From Exiguobacterium sp. s48 (GTDB lineage: Bacteria; Bacillota; Bacilli; Exiguobacteriales; Exiguobacteriaceae): a stretch of DNA of 64,000 nt. This document shows positions 34,243 to 44,426 of this stretch, piece by piece. Location of the stretch: contig NZ_JACSKC010000001.1 of NCBI RefSeq assembly GCF_018617395.1, positions 1,054,001 through 1,118,000 of the forward strand, in the 5' to 3' direction. The notes under the pieces are model-generated. The model saw only the letters and a program-made list of their open reading frames with translations. It had not been told where the DNA came from and did not search any database. The translations under genes and the position numbers were made by a program. Position 1 is the first letter of the stretch. Each line of letters begins with the position of its first letter.

Positions 34243-35355
34243 TCATCTGAACTGGAACGGGTTCGTATTCGCCTCTGAAATGAGCAAGTCGACATCGATT
34301 TTCGCTTGTTCAAACTTTCTTGAGAGCACATCGATGACCCCTTGCTTCATCACACTTTCGACATGATGACCCGGATCGACAACGGCAAGTCCTAACGCCA
34401 TCGCATCATGCGCCACGTGGAAGTATAGGTCCCCTGTTACGTAGGCATCTGCTCCTTTAAAGTGAGCAGTCGATACATACTTATTCCCGTCTCCGCCAAG
34501 GACCGCCACTTTCTCAATCAACCGTTCCGGATTTCCAACGACGCGTACGCCCTCGACATTGAAAGATGCCTTCACAAGCGCAGCAAACTGTTCAAGCGTC
34601 ATAGGTTGTTCTAGACGTCCGATTCGCCCTAACCCAAATACGTGCCCTTCTATCTCATCTCGAATCAAGTCGTATGCTACTTCTTCATACGGATGAGCAT
34701 CTTGCATCGCTCGTAAAACTCGCTTCTTCTGACTCTCTCGAACGACCGTTTCGATTCTCACTTCGCTCACTTGTTCTGTTTCATGCGGTCTTCCAATGAA
34801 CGGTGTCGTTCCCTCGAGCGGAGTGAACTGTCCAGTGCCAGCAACACGGAACTGACAATCCGCATAGTCTCCGATATGTCCGGCGCCAGCTTTACCTAAT
34901 GCACGTGACACGTCTTCTGCATGTGACTCCGGAACAAATACGGATAATTTATAAACCGGTTCTTCATACGTCGGAACGAGTACGTTTATGTCGTGTAATC
35001 CGATTGCTTCACTCATCCAATCATTCACGCCACCCTCACAGACATCTAGGTTCGTATGCGCCACGTAGACCGCGATATCATGCTGAATACATTTCATCGT
35101 GATTTTCCCTGCCGTCGAGCGGTCATTCACCTGAGATAACGGACTAAAGATAGGCGGATGATGGGCGATAATCAAATCCACCTTTTTCTCAATCGCTTCA
35201 TCCACGACCGATTCAAGCACATCGAGCGTCACCATGATTCGTTTGACGTCTTTATTCAGCGACCCAATTTGCAACCCGATCTTATCTCCTTCGACTGCTA
35301 AATGTTTCGGTGCAAATTCTTCAAACAACTGGATCACATGATTTCCGTTCGCCAT
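34243..35355 (-). CDS. Nif3-like dinuclear metal protein (YqfO type)
   Basis: A 370-residue NIF3/DUF34 protein. The metal-site His pair is in LIIAHHPPIF and YVAHTNLDV, with TGDLYFHVAHDA and DPGHHVES in the second half. A PII/CutA-like insert of about 100 residues (about 130-230, with AHPYEEVAYDL) marks the YqfO subgroup. A GTP cyclohydrolase-type activity is often annotated but not established. Its ATG shares one base with the stop of trmK, and this pairing is conserved in Bacillales. Confidence 0.92.
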   Translation of the reverse strand: MANGNHVIQLFEEFAPKHLAVEGDKIGLQIGSLNKDVKRIMVTLDVLESVVDEAIEKKVDLIIAHHPPIFSPLSQVNDRSTAGKITMKCIQHDIAVYVAHTNLDVCEGGVNDWMSEAIGLHDINVLVPTYEEPVYKLSVFVPESHAEDVSRALGKAGAGHIGDYADCQFRVAGTGQFTPLEGTTPFIGRPHETEQVSEVRIETVVRESQKKRVLRAMQDAHPYEEVAYDLIRDEIEGHVFGLGRIGRLEQPMTLEQFAALVKASFNVEGVRVVGNPERLIEKVAVLGGDGNKYVSTAHFKGADAYVTGDLYFHVAHDAMALGLAVVDPGHHVESVMKQGVIDVLSRKFEQAKIDVDLLISEANTNPFQFR

Positions 35356-36071
35356 TATTGACTCACCTCTCTCATCTTGTCACGCATCCGTTTGAACTCA
35401 TCTTGTTTTTGAATTAAGGCATCTGACTGATTCCCTTCCGCCATTTGACCAAGTACGTAATCCAACTTATCGGCTTCTCTGCTCCATTTTAGCTTGAACG
35501 CATCGGACCGCTCCTGCACCAAATACGGACCGAATAAGAGTTGCCACGATTGTTCGGTTGGTTCTTCACTATAGATGGTTTCCGACCCTTTTTCACCAAC
35601 GAGAATCTCATAAACCTTATCATTTTCTTCGACGATTGATTCTTCGACAAGGACATAGCCGTTCGCTAATAACCAGCTTCGCACATGTTGTCCATCGACA
35701 TTCGGTTGAAGAATGAGTCGCTCCACTGCACCAAGCTTTTCTTTTCCTGCTTCGAGAATGGACCGAATCAAGCTGCCTCCCATCCCACAAATCGAGATAC
35801 ATGTCGCTTCATCTTCGCCTAGTACGGCTAGTCCGTCGCCAAGACGCACGTCGATGACATCACGTGCCCCAATCAAGTCAACTTGAGCTTTTGCGGCCTC
35901 CATCGGTCCGACATTTACTTCACCTGCAATCCCCTTCTCAATGATTCCATGTTGATAGGCATAGCATGGGACATACGCATGGTCTGATCCGATATCAGCG
36001 AGCACGCTTCCTTTAGGGATATAATCAACGACCTGCTTTAATCGGCGGTCTAACATGACACGTTCTTGCAT
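35355..36071 (-). CDS. trmK: tRNA (adenine(22)-N1)-methyltransferase TrmK
   Basis: Methylates A22 in the D-loop region of tRNA using SAM. The 238-residue protein has the Rossmann motif I VLADIGSDHAYVP near residue 25, motif CISICGMGGSLIRSIL and LILQPNVDGQHVRSWL. The C-terminus is a helical coiled coil. The ATG at 36071 is nine bases from AAGGAG; a TTG at 36080 lies directly against that site and is unlikely. Order sigA-cccA-trmK-yqfO is as in Bacillus. Confidence 0.93.
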   Translation of the reverse strand: MQERVMLDRRLKQVVDYIPKGSVLADIGSDHAYVPCYAYQHGIIEKGIAGEVNVGPMEAAKAQVDLIGARDVIDVRLGDGLAVLGEDEATCISICGMGGSLIRSILEAGKEKLGAVERLILQPNVDGQHVRSWLLANGYVLVEESIVEENDKVYEILVGEKGSETIYSEEPTEQSWQLLFGPYLVQERSDAFKLKWSREADKLDYVLGQMAEGNQSDALIQKQDEFKRMRDKMREVSQ

Positions 36072-36132
36072 ACAAGACAACTCCTTTGTTCTACTTCTTC
36101 CTTAGCGTATCGAATTCTCCACACTTCGACAA

Positions 36133-36161
36133 CAAAAAACGCACCCCGTCATGGAGTGCGT
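36133..36161 (-). terminator. Terminator of cccA
   Basis: Minus strand ACGCACTCC stem with wobble complement followed by TTTTTTG. Confidence 0.88.
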
Positions 36162-36167
36162 CACAGC

Positions 36168-36506
36168 TTATTGTTCAATCAACCAGTTCGCAAGTACTTC
36201 TGCTTCTTCAGCCGTTGCAAGACCTGCTGGCATTGCACCTTTACCATTTACAGCGATGTTTGCGATTTCTTCAGCTGAAAGGCGTTCACCGACACCAGTA
36301 AGTGCAGGACCGACGCCACCCTCAAGGTTTCCGCCGTGGCAACCTGTGCAACCTTTCGCTGCATACAATTCTTCTGGGTTCATTTCAGTGACTGATGGAC
36401 CTTCAGCCGCTTGTTGCGCCTGATTCACCCCAAAATACGATAATGATACCATGGCAATAATTGCGACGATTGCGATTGCCGCAAACGGTAACAATGGATT
36501 ACGCAT
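36168..36506 (-). CDS. cccA: Membrane-anchored cytochrome c550
   Basis: A small class I cytochrome c of 112 residues. An uncleaved N-terminal helix at about 5-26 anchors it outside the membrane. The haem motif is CTGCH (residues 53-57), and the axial methionine is probably in GKGAMPAGL (about Met92). It carries electrons to terminal oxidases. GGGGG lies seven bases before the ATG. It occupies the same slot, between sigA and trmK, as in Bacillus. Confidence 0.94.
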   Translation of the reverse strand: MRNPLLPFAAIAIVAIIAMVSLSYFGVNQAQQAAEGPSVTEMNPEELYAAKGCTGCHGGNLEGGVGPALTGVGERLSAEEIANIAVNGKGAMPAGLATAEEAEVLANWLIEQ

Positions 36507-36558
36507 TGTAGTTCCCCCTCATGTTCATTCCAAATTTCTATCCAACACTATTTTACTC

Positions 36559-36609
36559 AAAAAATAATAAAGAAGGAAGGAAAATCACTCATTTTCCTCC
36601 CTTTCTTCT
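36559..36609 (-). terminator. Terminator of the dnaG-sigA operon
   Basis: Minus strand stem of about 15 bp (AAGAAAGGGAGGAAAAT with complement, two mismatches) followed by a T-rich run. Confidence 0.85.
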
Positions 36610-36638
36610 AAAACTTCACACTTTATTCAAATATGAAC

Positions 36639-37733
36639 TTAATCGAGGAAGTCTTTCAAGCGTTTCGAACGACTTGGATGACGTAATTTCCGGAGTGCTT
36701 TCGCCTCGATTTGACGAATCCGTTCACGGGTGACCCCGAATACTTTTCCTACTTCTTCTAGTGTGCGTGTACGACCATCGTCTAAGCCGAAACGGAGACG
36801 AAGGACATTTTCCTCGCGGTCCGTCAACGTGTCCAATACGTCTTCTAATTGTTCTTTCAACAATTCGTAAGCTGCCGCATCTTGTGGTGCCATCGCATCT
36901 TGGTCTTCAATGAAATCACCGAGATGTGAATCGTCCTCTTCTCCAATTGGTGTTTCAAGAGATACAGGTTCTTGGGCAATCTTCAAAATCTCACGCACTT
37001 TTTCAGGTGTGAGTTCCATCTCTTTGGCAATCTCTTCAGGAGATGGTTCACGGCCGAGATCTTGAAGCAATTGGCGCTGCACACGAATGAGCTTGTTAAT
37101 CGTTTCGACCATGTGCACCGGAATCCGAATTGTACGAGCTTGGTCGGCAATGGCACGTGTAATAGCCTGACGGATCCACCATGTGGCGTATGTCGAGAAT
37201 TTGAACCCTTTCATGTAGTCGAATTTTTCGACCGCTTTGATGAGTCCCATGTTCCCTTCTTGAATCAAATCAAGGAAAAGCATTCCACGTCCGACATAAC
37301 GTTTCGCAATCGAAACGACAAGACGTAGGTTCGCTTCTGCGAGACGTTTCTTCGCTTCTTCATCCCCTTGTTCGATTCGTTTAGCGAGCTCTGTCTCGTC
37401 TTTTGCACTGAGAAGATCGACGCGTCCGATTTCTTTCAAATACATGCGAACCGGGTCGTTGATTTTAATACCTGGGGGTACCGATAAATCATTTAAATCG
37501 ACTTCTTCATCTTCTTTTTTCGCAGGTGTTTCTTCTGCGTCCGCCGCATCCTCTGTGACGCGGATATCTTTCGCTTCTAAATCTTCGATGAAGTTATCGA
37601 TGAAATCCGAATCCACCTCAAAGTGACTGAGGCGATCTTGGATTGCTTGCATTGAGACGACGCCTTTTTTCTTACCTAATTTCTCAAGCTCTTCTATGGC
37701 GTTAAATAAATCCTCTTTCTTCTTCTCTGCCAT
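36639..37733 (-). CDS. sigA: RNA polymerase primary sigma factor SigA
   Basis: The housekeeping sigma factor, 364 residues. Region 1.1 is acidic (about 1-95). Region 1.2 is [13 protein letters not shown]; region 2 has [20 protein letters not shown] and [12 protein letters not shown] for -10 melting; region 3 and region 4 ([20 protein letters not shown]) read the -35. The recognition segments are canonical, matching the TTGACA/TATAAT promoters seen throughout the window. AAGGAG is 12 bases before the ATG. Follows dnaG as in the macromolecular synthesis operon. Confidence 0.98.
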   Translation of the reverse strand: MAEKKKEDLFNAIEELEKLGKKKGVVSMQAIQDRLSHFEVDSDFIDNFIEDLEAKDIRVTEDAADAEETPAKKEDEEVDLNDLSVPPGIKINDPVRMYLKEIGRVDLLSAKDETELAKRIEQGDEEAKKRLAEANLRLVVSIAKRYVGRGMLFLDLIQEGNMGLIKAVEKFDYMKGFKFSTYATWWIRQAITRAIADQARTIRIPVHMVETINKLIRVQRQLLQDLGREPSPEEIAKEMELTPEKVREILKIAQEPVSLETPIGEEDDSHLGDFIEDQDAMAPQDAAAYELLKEQLEDVLDTLTDREENVLRLRFGLDDGRTRTLEEVGKVFGVTRERIRQIEAKALRKLRHPSRSKRLKDFLD

Positions 37734-37768
37734 TTAGCAGTTCAACTCCTTCCAAACTTCATCCACGA

Positions 37769-39580
37769 TCATCGTTCTCGAAGACGACGACTACGGGCAA
37801 TCAATTCTTGTAGCTTGGACGCCTGGTCTACAATACTTTCGGCGTCTTGAGCGATTTCCCTTTTTGCACGCTCAATTTGACGTTGCTCCTCATAACTGTT
37901 TATGACCCGAATGTATTCGTCTAAAACCTCTTCAGACAGTTCATCCGGTCCAGCCATCAGTCGAATCTCCGCAAAGCGCATCGCATAGTCGGGGCGTTGA
38001 TCGCAATAACGCTCCATAAACGGTAGCGTAACTTGATCAAATTCATCTTGCGTCATCGTGTCGGACACGATTTCATATAATGCCGAGCTCAACATACGAT
38101 GAGTTTCATCCTGATAACCAAGACCCAAACGGTCACGTACAAAACGAACTTGTTCCGGCCCCGTCAACATCGCACGTAACAAGTACTTCTCTGCTTTCAT
38201 CCAACGAGGCTCACCTGTTTTACTGGAACGTTTTCGTATCGGTTCCACAGGTTCCATCGCACGGGCGGGAGTTGATTCGCTTGACGTCGGACGAGGAATT
38301 CTCGAACGAAGCGTCTCTAGTGGAATATCAAACTCATCCGACAATTTTTTCACGTATAAATCTCTTCGAATCGAATCATTTGTCTTGCCGATCTCTTCAA
38401 GCATAGATTCAATAAAGCGAATGCGTTCTCCTTCTCGGTTCAAGTTTTTTCCTCGCCGATGCATCCGGTTCATAAAATCAAGGATGCTCAACTGCTCCGT
38501 CTCGACAAATTGTTGCCAATGAGTAGCCCCGTGTTGCCGAATATAATCATCCGGGTCCGTCTTTTCGGGTAATGGTAAAACTTGAACATCTAGTGGGGAT
38601 GTCTCTAATAAACGAATGACTTTTTGTGTCGCCTCTTGTCCCGCATGGTCCCCGTCATAGCAGATGATTACCTCTTCTACGATTCGGGATAAGGCCCTTG
38701 CGTGTTGTGGGGAGAACGCAGTACCAAGTGAGGCCACGACCTCTTGAGTCCCGGCTTGAGCAACTTGTAACACGTCCACGTTCCCTTCCACGAGGAAGAC
38801 ACGTTTTTTCTTACGCATCGTCGCCCGGGCTTGAGAGAATCCAAATAATAATTCACTCTTATTGAATAATGGCGTTTCAGCCGTATTCACGTATTTAGGT
38901 TGTCTGTCATCAATCGCGCGTCCACTGAAGCCAACGATGGTGCCGTCTCGATCCGCAATCGGAAAGACGACCCGTCCTTCAAATCGGTCAAAATATTCAC
39001 CGGACTTCGACTTTGAAATCAAACCCGCTTCAACCATCACTTCTAAATCAAACCCGCGCCGCTCCAACAACTCGACAGTAAAGCGTCGTTGGTCTGGGGC
39101 AAACCCAATTTTGTATTGCGCCATCGTATCTTCAGACAGATCCCGATTTCGCAAGTACGATAAGCCTACTTCGCCAGCCTCCGTTTTCATCAACACTTCG
39201 TGATACAGGTCAGCGACAAGCCGATGCGCATCCCGCATCTGTTTACGCCAAACTTGTTCACGCGTCAATTCCTCGTCGCCTTGAATACCATCTACTGAAA
39301 TATTCGCACGTGTGGCGAGGCGCTCGACTGTCTCAGGAAAGGACAAGCCCTCGGTTTCCATCACGAATGTAAACACATTCCCTCCGGCACCGCAACCGAA
39401 ACAGTGATACATCCCCTTTTCGGGTGAAACGGAGAAAGACGGTGAGTTTTCAGAATGAAACGGACACAATCCAACGAGACGATGTCCCTGTTTCTTCAGT
39501 TCGACTCGTTCACCAATCAGTTCAACGATATCAGTCGCTTGTTTCACTTCTGCGATGACTTCATCTGGTATACGTGGCAT
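37769..39580 (-). CDS. dnaG: DNA primase DnaG
   Basis: Makes RNA primers at the replication fork. The 603-residue protein has the CHC2 zinc finger (CPFHSENSPSF and YHCFGCGAGG), the catalytic TOPRIM domain (VFLVEGNVDVLQVAQAG, ICYDGDHAGQEATQK) and a C-terminal DnaB-binding domain. The ATG at 39580 is chosen for GGGAG eight bases upstream and the standard MPRIPDEVI start; upstream in-frame codons have no support. sigA follows 35 bp downstream. Confidence 0.97.
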   Translation of the reverse strand: MPRIPDEVIAEVKQATDIVELIGERVELKKQGHRLVGLCPFHSENSPSFSVSPEKGMYHCFGCGAGGNVFTFVMETEGLSFPETVERLATRANISVDGIQGDEELTREQVWRKQMRDAHRLVADLYHEVLMKTEAGEVGLSYLRNRDLSEDTMAQYKIGFAPDQRRFTVELLERRGFDLEVMVEAGLISKSKSGEYFDRFEGRVVFPIADRDGTIVGFSGRAIDDRQPKYVNTAETPLFNKSELLFGFSQARATMRKKKRVFLVEGNVDVLQVAQAGTQEVVASLGTAFSPQHARALSRIVEEVIICYDGDHAGQEATQKVIRLLETSPLDVQVLPLPEKTDPDDYIRQHGATHWQQFVETEQLSILDFMNRMHRRGKNLNREGERIRFIESMLEEIGKTNDSIRRDLYVKKLSDEFDIPLETLRSRIPRPTSSESTPARAMEPVEPIRKRSSKTGEPRWMKAEKYLLRAMLTGPEQVRFVRDRLGLGYQDETHRMLSSALYEIVSDTMTQDEFDQVTLPFMERYCDQRPDYAMRFAEIRLMAGPDELSEEVLDEYIRVINSYEEQRQIERAKREIAQDAESIVDQASKLQELIARSRRLRER

Positions 39581-39611
39581 CTTGACCACTCCCTGTTTCC
39601 AATCTCGCAAC

Positions 39612-39640
39612 GAAACGGAACGCTGATCACGTTCCGTTTC
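39612..39640 (-). promoter_or_regulatory. Leader hairpin before dnaG
   Basis: A perfect 11-bp stem (arms 39612-39622 and 39630-39640) with the 7-nt loop CTGATCA, or TGATCAG on the transcript, in the dnaG 5' leader. No T-run follows. The loop contains the self-complementary TGATCA. Confidence 0.6.
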
Positions 39641-39659
39641 ACTGTACTGTCAATACTCT

Positions 39660-39688
39660 ATTATACCCTCTTGAGGCAATGATTACTA
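39660..39688 (-). promoter_or_regulatory. Candidate promoter of dnaG-sigA
   Basis: Minus strand consensus -10 TATAAT with a weak -35 (TAGTAA) 17 bp upstream, in the gap after the yqfL gene. Confidence 0.45.
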
Positions 39689-39707
39689 TTTGAAACACTT
39701 ACACGAT

Positions 39708-40523
39708 TCAGTCGTCTCTCGATTGCTCAAGATGTCGTAAAATAATACCCGCTGTCTCTTCGACGGCTTTATTCGTCACATCAATCACATCACAACCGAT
39801 TCGTTCATAAATCCCACGTGCATACTCGAGTTCGCGATTGATTCGCTCGAGCTGTGCATAATCGGCTTCCGGTTTTAACCCAAGTGACTTGAGGCGCTCC
39901 ATTCGAATCGAAATCAATTTTTCTGGAGAGATGATTAGTCCGACACACCGTTCTGCCGGTAAATCAAATAATTCCTCAGGAGGTCGTGATTCCGGGACAA
40001 GTGGCACGTTCGCGACCTTATATCGTTTTAGTGCCAAATATTGTGATAGCGGCGTCTTTGATGTTCGTGACACACCGACGAGTACGATGTCGGCTTTCTT
40101 CAACCCTCGTGGGTCTCGACCATCATCGTATTTAACGGCAAATTCCATCGCCTCGATTTTCCGGAAATAATCGTCATCCAATCGATAGATGAGACCCGGC
40201 TTTTCACGAGGTGCTTCTTTCAGCTGTCCGGATAATACGTCGAGTAAATCGCCGAGCAGATCAACTGTCTTGACGTGATGCTCTTCACCGAGTCGCATCA
40301 GAAGGGCGCGATGCTCTTCATTGACGAGTGTGAATGCAATAATCGCCTGCTGCGCCTTCGCTTGCGTGACGACATCGATAATCGTCTGCTCATCTTCGAC
40401 GAACGGGATGCGAAGGGTTTCAATCGCATTCTCATGGAATTGGATACTCGCTGCACGGACGACGAGTTCACATGTTTCCCCGACCGAGTCACTCACAACG
40501 AACACGAGTTGTTTCGTAGTCAA
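39708..40523 (-). CDS. PPDK regulatory kinase/phosphorylase-like protein (YqfL, DUF299)
   Basis: A 271-residue member of the pyruvate, phosphate dikinase / PEP synthase regulator family, which phosphorylates the target with ADP and removes the phosphate with Pi. Family landmarks: VFVVSDSVGETCELV at the N-terminus and the P-loop-like GVSRTSKTPLS near residue 150. TTG at 40523 is chosen because GAGGAGG is eight bases upstream and this length is standard; a further in-frame ATG would overlap ccpN. Next to ccpN, a regulator of gluconeogenesis, in Bacillus too, which fits control at the PEP-pyruvate node. Confidence 0.92.
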   Translation of the reverse strand: MTTKQLVFVVSDSVGETCELVVRAASIQFHENAIETLRIPFVEDEQTIIDVVTQAKAQQAIIAFTLVNEEHRALLMRLGEEHHVKTVDLLGDLLDVLSGQLKEAPREKPGLIYRLDDDYFRKIEAMEFAVKYDDGRDPRGLKKADIVLVGVSRTSKTPLSQYLALKRYKVANVPLVPESRPPEELFDLPAERCVGLIISPEKLISIRMERLKSLGLKPEADYAQLERINRELEYARGIYERIGCDVIDVTNKAVEETAGIILRHLEQSRDD

Positions 40524-40536
40524 TTCAGTTTCCTCC

Positions 40537-41166
40537 TCAGATCGACTCATCGTTCGCTAACGCAATGAGCACCTTCGTCATATTAGTCTTCGTCATTCGT
40601 CCGAGCACAATCAGTTTCCCATCTTTTTCTTCCACGACGGGCATGGCATCGATTTGTTTCTCAATCAATTTCATACCAGCACGAATCAACGTTTCAGATT
40701 TCTCACATACCGTAATGTTTGGCATACGGGTCATGATGACGTTAACTGGTAATTGATCTAAGTCTTGATTCCCAATTGCCGCACGAAGGAGATCTTTCCG
40801 AGAAAGTACCCCGACCAACTCTCGGTCACGCCCGACAACGAATAAAGATCCCACATCTTCTAAGAATAACGTGACAATCGCATCATATACCGTCATCTCA
40901 TCTCGGACGACTTTCGCAGAAGACATAAAATCTCCTACGGTAAGCGAATCAAGTTTTTCACGGAGCATCGACGAATTTCGTTTGCCAACGAACGTGTAGC
41001 CGACACGAGGTCTAGCTTCAAGTATTCCTGTCATCGTCAAAATGGCAAGGTCTGGCCGTAGGGTCGCACGCGTCAACGACAACTCTTGAGCGATGTGCTC
41101 CCCTGTAATCGGACCATTTTCCTTCACAATTTCAACGATTTTTTGTTGGCGTTCATTCAGTTGCAT
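40537..41166 (-). CDS. ccpN: Gluconeogenesis repressor CcpN
   Basis: A 209-residue repressor with an N-terminal HTH (EHIAQELSLTRATLRPDL) and two CBS domains (about 75-200; SLFVVGRDRELVGVLSRKDLL). In Bacillus it represses gapB and pckA during glycolytic growth. The ATG at 41166 lies six bases after GGGGG; a TTG two codons earlier is less likely. It follows glyS by 21 bp, the same order as in Bacillus (glyQ-glyS-yqzB-yqfL). Confidence 0.93.
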   Translation of the reverse strand: MQLNERQQKIVEIVKENGPITGEHIAQELSLTRATLRPDLAILTMTGILEARPRVGYTFVGKRNSSMLREKLDSLTVGDFMSSAKVVRDEMTVYDAIVTLFLEDVGSLFVVGRDRELVGVLSRKDLLRAAIGNQDLDQLPVNVIMTRMPNITVCEKSETLIRAGMKLIEKQIDAMPVVEEKDGKLIVLGRMTKTNMTKVLIALANDESI

Positions 41167-41187
41167 AGCCAACCCCCTCTAGTTTGT

Positions 41188-43242
41188 TTAGAGTACGAGC
41201 GCGTTGAAGTCTGCGACACTCTTAATCGTCGTTGCAAGTCGGTTCATTTCATGGAGACGATTTTGGCGAATGGCCTCGTCCTCACTCATGACCATTGTAT
41301 GTTCGAAATACATCATAATCGGTGTTTCGAGCGTTTGAAGAAGTTGTAACGCTTTGTTGTAATCACCCGTTTGAACGGCCTTCATCGTTTCAGAAGCTGT
41401 CTGTTCGATTGCTTCGTGTAACGCAACTTCTTGATCATTCTCAAACAAGGCAGGGTCGACGTCACCCGATTCACCTTTTTTCGAGATGTTGACGACACGT
41501 GATAACTGTTCAATCAACGCTTTCGCATCGTTCGATACAAAGTCTTGAATCGCGTGGGCACGAGCATCCAAACGATCGACCGTAAGCGTTGTTGTCAATA
41601 CAGCATCAATCACATCATAACGAACCTGTTGCTCTTGTAGGCGATATTTCAAGCGTAGTTTGAAGAATTCATCAAGTTGTGCTTTAACTTGTTCTTTATC
41701 GGCTTCATAGAGTCCTGCTTCTAGTTGCAATTCGACAACTTTTGAAAGAAGTTTGTCGATTGATAGGTCAATCTTCCAATCCCCAAGAATTTGGACAACA
41801 CCTTGGGCCTGGCGACGAAGCGCGAACGGGTCTTGTGAACCACTCGGAATCATACCGATACCAAAGAATGCGGCAATCGAGTCCAGTTTGTCAGAAAGGG
41901 CGAGCACAGCACCTGTTGCCGTTTCGGGAGAGGCATCTCCTGCGAAGCGTGGCATATAGTGTTCACGGATTGCAGCCGCGACTTCCTTGTCCTCACCTTG
42001 CTGAAGCGCATACTTTTCACCCATGATGCCTTGAAGTTCTGTAAACTCATATACCATTTGACTGACGAGGTCGAACTTATGAATCGCACCAGCACGATTT
42101 ACTTTTTCGAGGTCAGCTTTAAATAACGGCGCAAGCGACTTCGCGATTTCTGTTACACGACGCGTTTTTGCTCCAGTCGTTCCCAATTTTTCATGGAAGA
42201 CGATGCGGTCAAGACGACCGAGCTGATCATCAATCTTCGTCTTTTTGTCCTCTTCATAGAAGAACACGGCATCCGCAAGACGCGCACGAATGACTTTTTC
42301 GTTCCCGCGTGCGACATTCTCAAGATGGTCGGCATTCCCGTTTCGAACGGTAACGAAATAATTTTTTAACGTACCATCGATATAGACCGGGAAATAGCGT
42401 TGGTGCTCTTTCATCGTCGTGATGAGTACCTCTTCCGGTAAATCAAGATATGTCTCATCAAACTCACCAAAGAGTGCAGTCGGCCACTCGACTAAGTTTG
42501 TTACTTCTTCCAACAAGTCGGCATCAAGTGGAATTGTCCATCCTTGTTTCGCGGCAAGCTCTTGAATTTGACGTTCGATTTCGGCTTTTCGCGTCTCGTA
42601 GTTTGCCATGACGAAGGCAGCTTCTAGTGCTTCTACGTATTCACCAGATGAGTTGACGACAACGTCTCCTTTACTGAGGAAGCGATGACCTCGTGTCACG
42701 TTATTCGTTTTCACGCCTTCGATTGTGAAGTCGATGATGTCTTGACCAAAGAGTGCGATCAACCAACGAATCGGGCGCATATACCGTAGGCTGCTCGTTC
42801 CCCACTTCATATTTTTCGGGAACGTCATGCTACGGACTACGTCTTCAAGTCCGTTTAATAACGAAACTGTTTCTTGTCCTTTTTCATGACGCTCTGCAAA
42901 GACGTACTCGACTCCCTTTTCTTCTGCGAAATAAAGGTCCTCTACCGTGAGTCCACGACCGCGAGCAAAACCTTGCGCCGCCTTTGACCAGTTGCCGTCC
43001 GCATCTTGCGCAATCTTCTTGGCCGGTCCACGAAGGGTTTCTGTCAAGTCTTGTTGTGTTTCGGCTACATCACGAACGATGACAGCCAACCGGCGTGGTG
43101 TCGAGTACACTTCGATCGAGCCAAAATCAACACGCGCCTCTTTTAAAAACGCATCAACACGTTCCGCCAGCTGTTTCTCTGAACGTAAGACATATTGAGC
43201 CGGTAGCTCCTCTAATCCAATCTCTAACAAAAGGTCACGCAT
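41188..43242 (-). CDS. glyS: Glycyl-tRNA synthetase beta subunit
   Basis: The large subunit of the alpha2-beta2 glycyl-tRNA synthetase, 684 residues. The N-terminus [14 protein letters not shown] is the family signature. Internal markers are GPAKK, KNMKWG, HQRYFPV and an HD-like region ([22 protein letters not shown]) before the C-terminal anticodon-binding helical domain. The ATG overlaps the glyQ stop (8 bp), keeping equal subunit amounts. Confidence 0.97.
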   Translation of the reverse strand: MRDLLLEIGLEELPAQYVLRSEKQLAERVDAFLKEARVDFGSIEVYSTPRRLAVIVRDVAETQQDLTETLRGPAKKIAQDADGNWSKAAQGFARGRGLTVEDLYFAEEKGVEYVFAERHEKGQETVSLLNGLEDVVRSMTFPKNMKWGTSSLRYMRPIRWLIALFGQDIIDFTIEGVKTNNVTRGHRFLSKGDVVVNSSGEYVEALEAAFVMANYETRKAEIERQIQELAAKQGWTIPLDADLLEEVTNLVEWPTALFGEFDETYLDLPEEVLITTMKEHQRYFPVYIDGTLKNYFVTVRNGNADHLENVARGNEKVIRARLADAVFFYEEDKKTKIDDQLGRLDRIVFHEKLGTTGAKTRRVTEIAKSLAPLFKADLEKVNRAGAIHKFDLVSQMVYEFTELQGIMGEKYALQQGEDKEVAAAIREHYMPRFAGDASPETATGAVLALSDKLDSIAAFFGIGMIPSGSQDPFALRRQAQGVVQILGDWKIDLSIDKLLSKVVELQLEAGLYEADKEQVKAQLDEFFKLRLKYRLQEQQVRYDVIDAVLTTTLTVDRLDARAHAIQDFVSNDAKALIEQLSRVVNISKKGESGDVDPALFENDQEVALHEAIEQTASETMKAVQTGDYNKALQLLQTLETPIMMYFEHTMVMSEDEAIRQNRLHEMNRLATTIKSVADFNALVL

Positions 43243-44137
43243 TCAAGTCACCTGCTTTCTCTTGTTTCAAAAGTGGGAAACCAAGGCGTTCCCGTTCTTC
43301 AATAAATTTAGCGGCACACGCACGTGACATATTTCGGACACGTTGGATAAACCCTGTACGTTCTGTCACAGAAATAGCGCCTTTCGCGTCCAACAAGTTG
43401 AACGTATGCGAACATTTTAAAATGTAGTCGTATGCAGGGAAGACAAGGTTTTCTTCAAGCGCACGCTTCGCTTCTTTCTCATACGTATCAAATAACGTGA
43501 ACAACATATCAACATCAGACAGTTCGAACGTATATTTCGAATGTTCAAATTCAGGTTGATAGAAGATGTCGCCGTATTTGAATCCATCTGTCCAAACAAG
43601 GTCGAATACACTTTCTACTTCCTGAATATAGGAAGCGAGACGTTCAAGTCCGTATGTGATTTCCACGGCAATCGGGTCACACTCAATTCCACCGACTTGT
43701 TGGAAGTACGTGAACTGTGTGATCTCCATTCCATTCAACCAAACTTCCCAACCGAGACCCGCTGCTCCGAACGTCGGGTTTTCCCAGTTGTCTTCGACGA
43801 AACGGATGTCATGCTCGAGCGGATTGATGCCAATCAATTCAAGACTCTCTAAGTACAACTCCTGGATGTTACTCGGTGACGGCTTCATGATCACCTGGAA
43901 CTGATGGTGTTGATATAGACGGTTCGGGTTTTCCCCGTAACGACCGTCAGCCGGTCGGCGTGATGGCTCTGTATAACAAACATTCCATGGTTCTGGACCT
44001 AAGCTTCTAAGGAACGTCATCGGGTTCATCGTCCCGGCTCCTTTTTCTACATCGTACGCCTGCATCGTCAAACAACCTTTTGACGCCCAAAAGTTTTGTA
44101 GCGTGAGAATGATTTCTTGCACTGTCATGTGCTTCAT
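43235..44137 (-). CDS. glyQ: Glycyl-tRNA synthetase alpha subunit
   Basis: The catalytic class II subunit, 300 residues, with motifs [19 protein letters not shown], the Gly/ATP site [12 protein letters not shown], motif 2 [15 protein letters not shown] and motif 3 [10 protein letters not shown]. The ATG at 44137 has GGAGG eight bases upstream. The frame remains open upstream only by chance across the T-box leader. First gene of glyQ-glyS-ccpN-yqfL. Confidence 0.97.
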   Translation of the reverse strand: MKHMTVQEIILTLQNFWASKGCLTMQAYDVEKGAGTMNPMTFLRSLGPEPWNVCYTEPSRRPADGRYGENPNRLYQHHQFQVIMKPSPSNIQELYLESLELIGINPLEHDIRFVEDNWENPTFGAAGLGWEVWLNGMEITQFTYFQQVGGIECDPIAVEITYGLERLASYIQEVESVFDLVWTDGFKYGDIFYQPEFEHSKYTFELSDVDMLFTLFDTYEKEAKRALEENLVFPAYDYILKCSHTFNLLDAKGAISVTERTGFIQRVRNMSRACAAKFIEERERLGFPLLKQEKAGDLNA

Positions 44138-44165
44138 TAATGACACCTCCAATAGTATTGAAACG

Positions 44166-44390
44166 ACAAAAAACGCCCCTATGTGCCCAGCACATAGGGA
44201 CGGGATTGATTCCCGCGGTTCCACCCTACTTGCCCCAATAATGGGGCCACTCTTAAAAGATGTGGGCGCTCTGGAATCGCCATTCGCTCTTCTCATGACG
44301 CCCGGCTCACACCAACCCGGACTCGCTTCATTCATGACAGGAAGAGTTACTTTTTTCCTTCATCGCGCACGCTATTTCATTTGTCTAATC
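44166..44390 (-). ncRNA. T-box riboswitch (glycine) leader of glyQS
   Basis: Minus-strand leader of about 225 nt. The T-box sequence AGGGTGGAACCGCGGG is at about 44212-44227. An intrinsic terminator (CCCTATGTG with complement, then T6) ends at 44167. In the stem I 3' side GAATGGCGA carries GGC at 44281-44279, a suitable glycine specifier. Uncharged tRNA-Gly should favour the antiterminator and allow expression of the synthetase. Confidence 0.93.
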
Positions 44391-44397
44391 GTAACTC

Positions 44398-44426
44398 ATC
44401 GTATCGGATTCACCTTAAAAAGTCAA
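44398..44426 (-). promoter_or_regulatory. Sigma-A promoter of the glyQS T-box transcript
   Basis: Minus strand TTGACT, 17 bp, TACGAT. The -35 overlaps the last codons of recO. Confidence 0.8.

Noticed and set aside
44138-44335. N-terminal extension of GlyQ by 66 codons
   Set aside because: This stretch is the T-box riboswitch and terminator; the ATG at 44137 has the ribosome binding site and the standard start.
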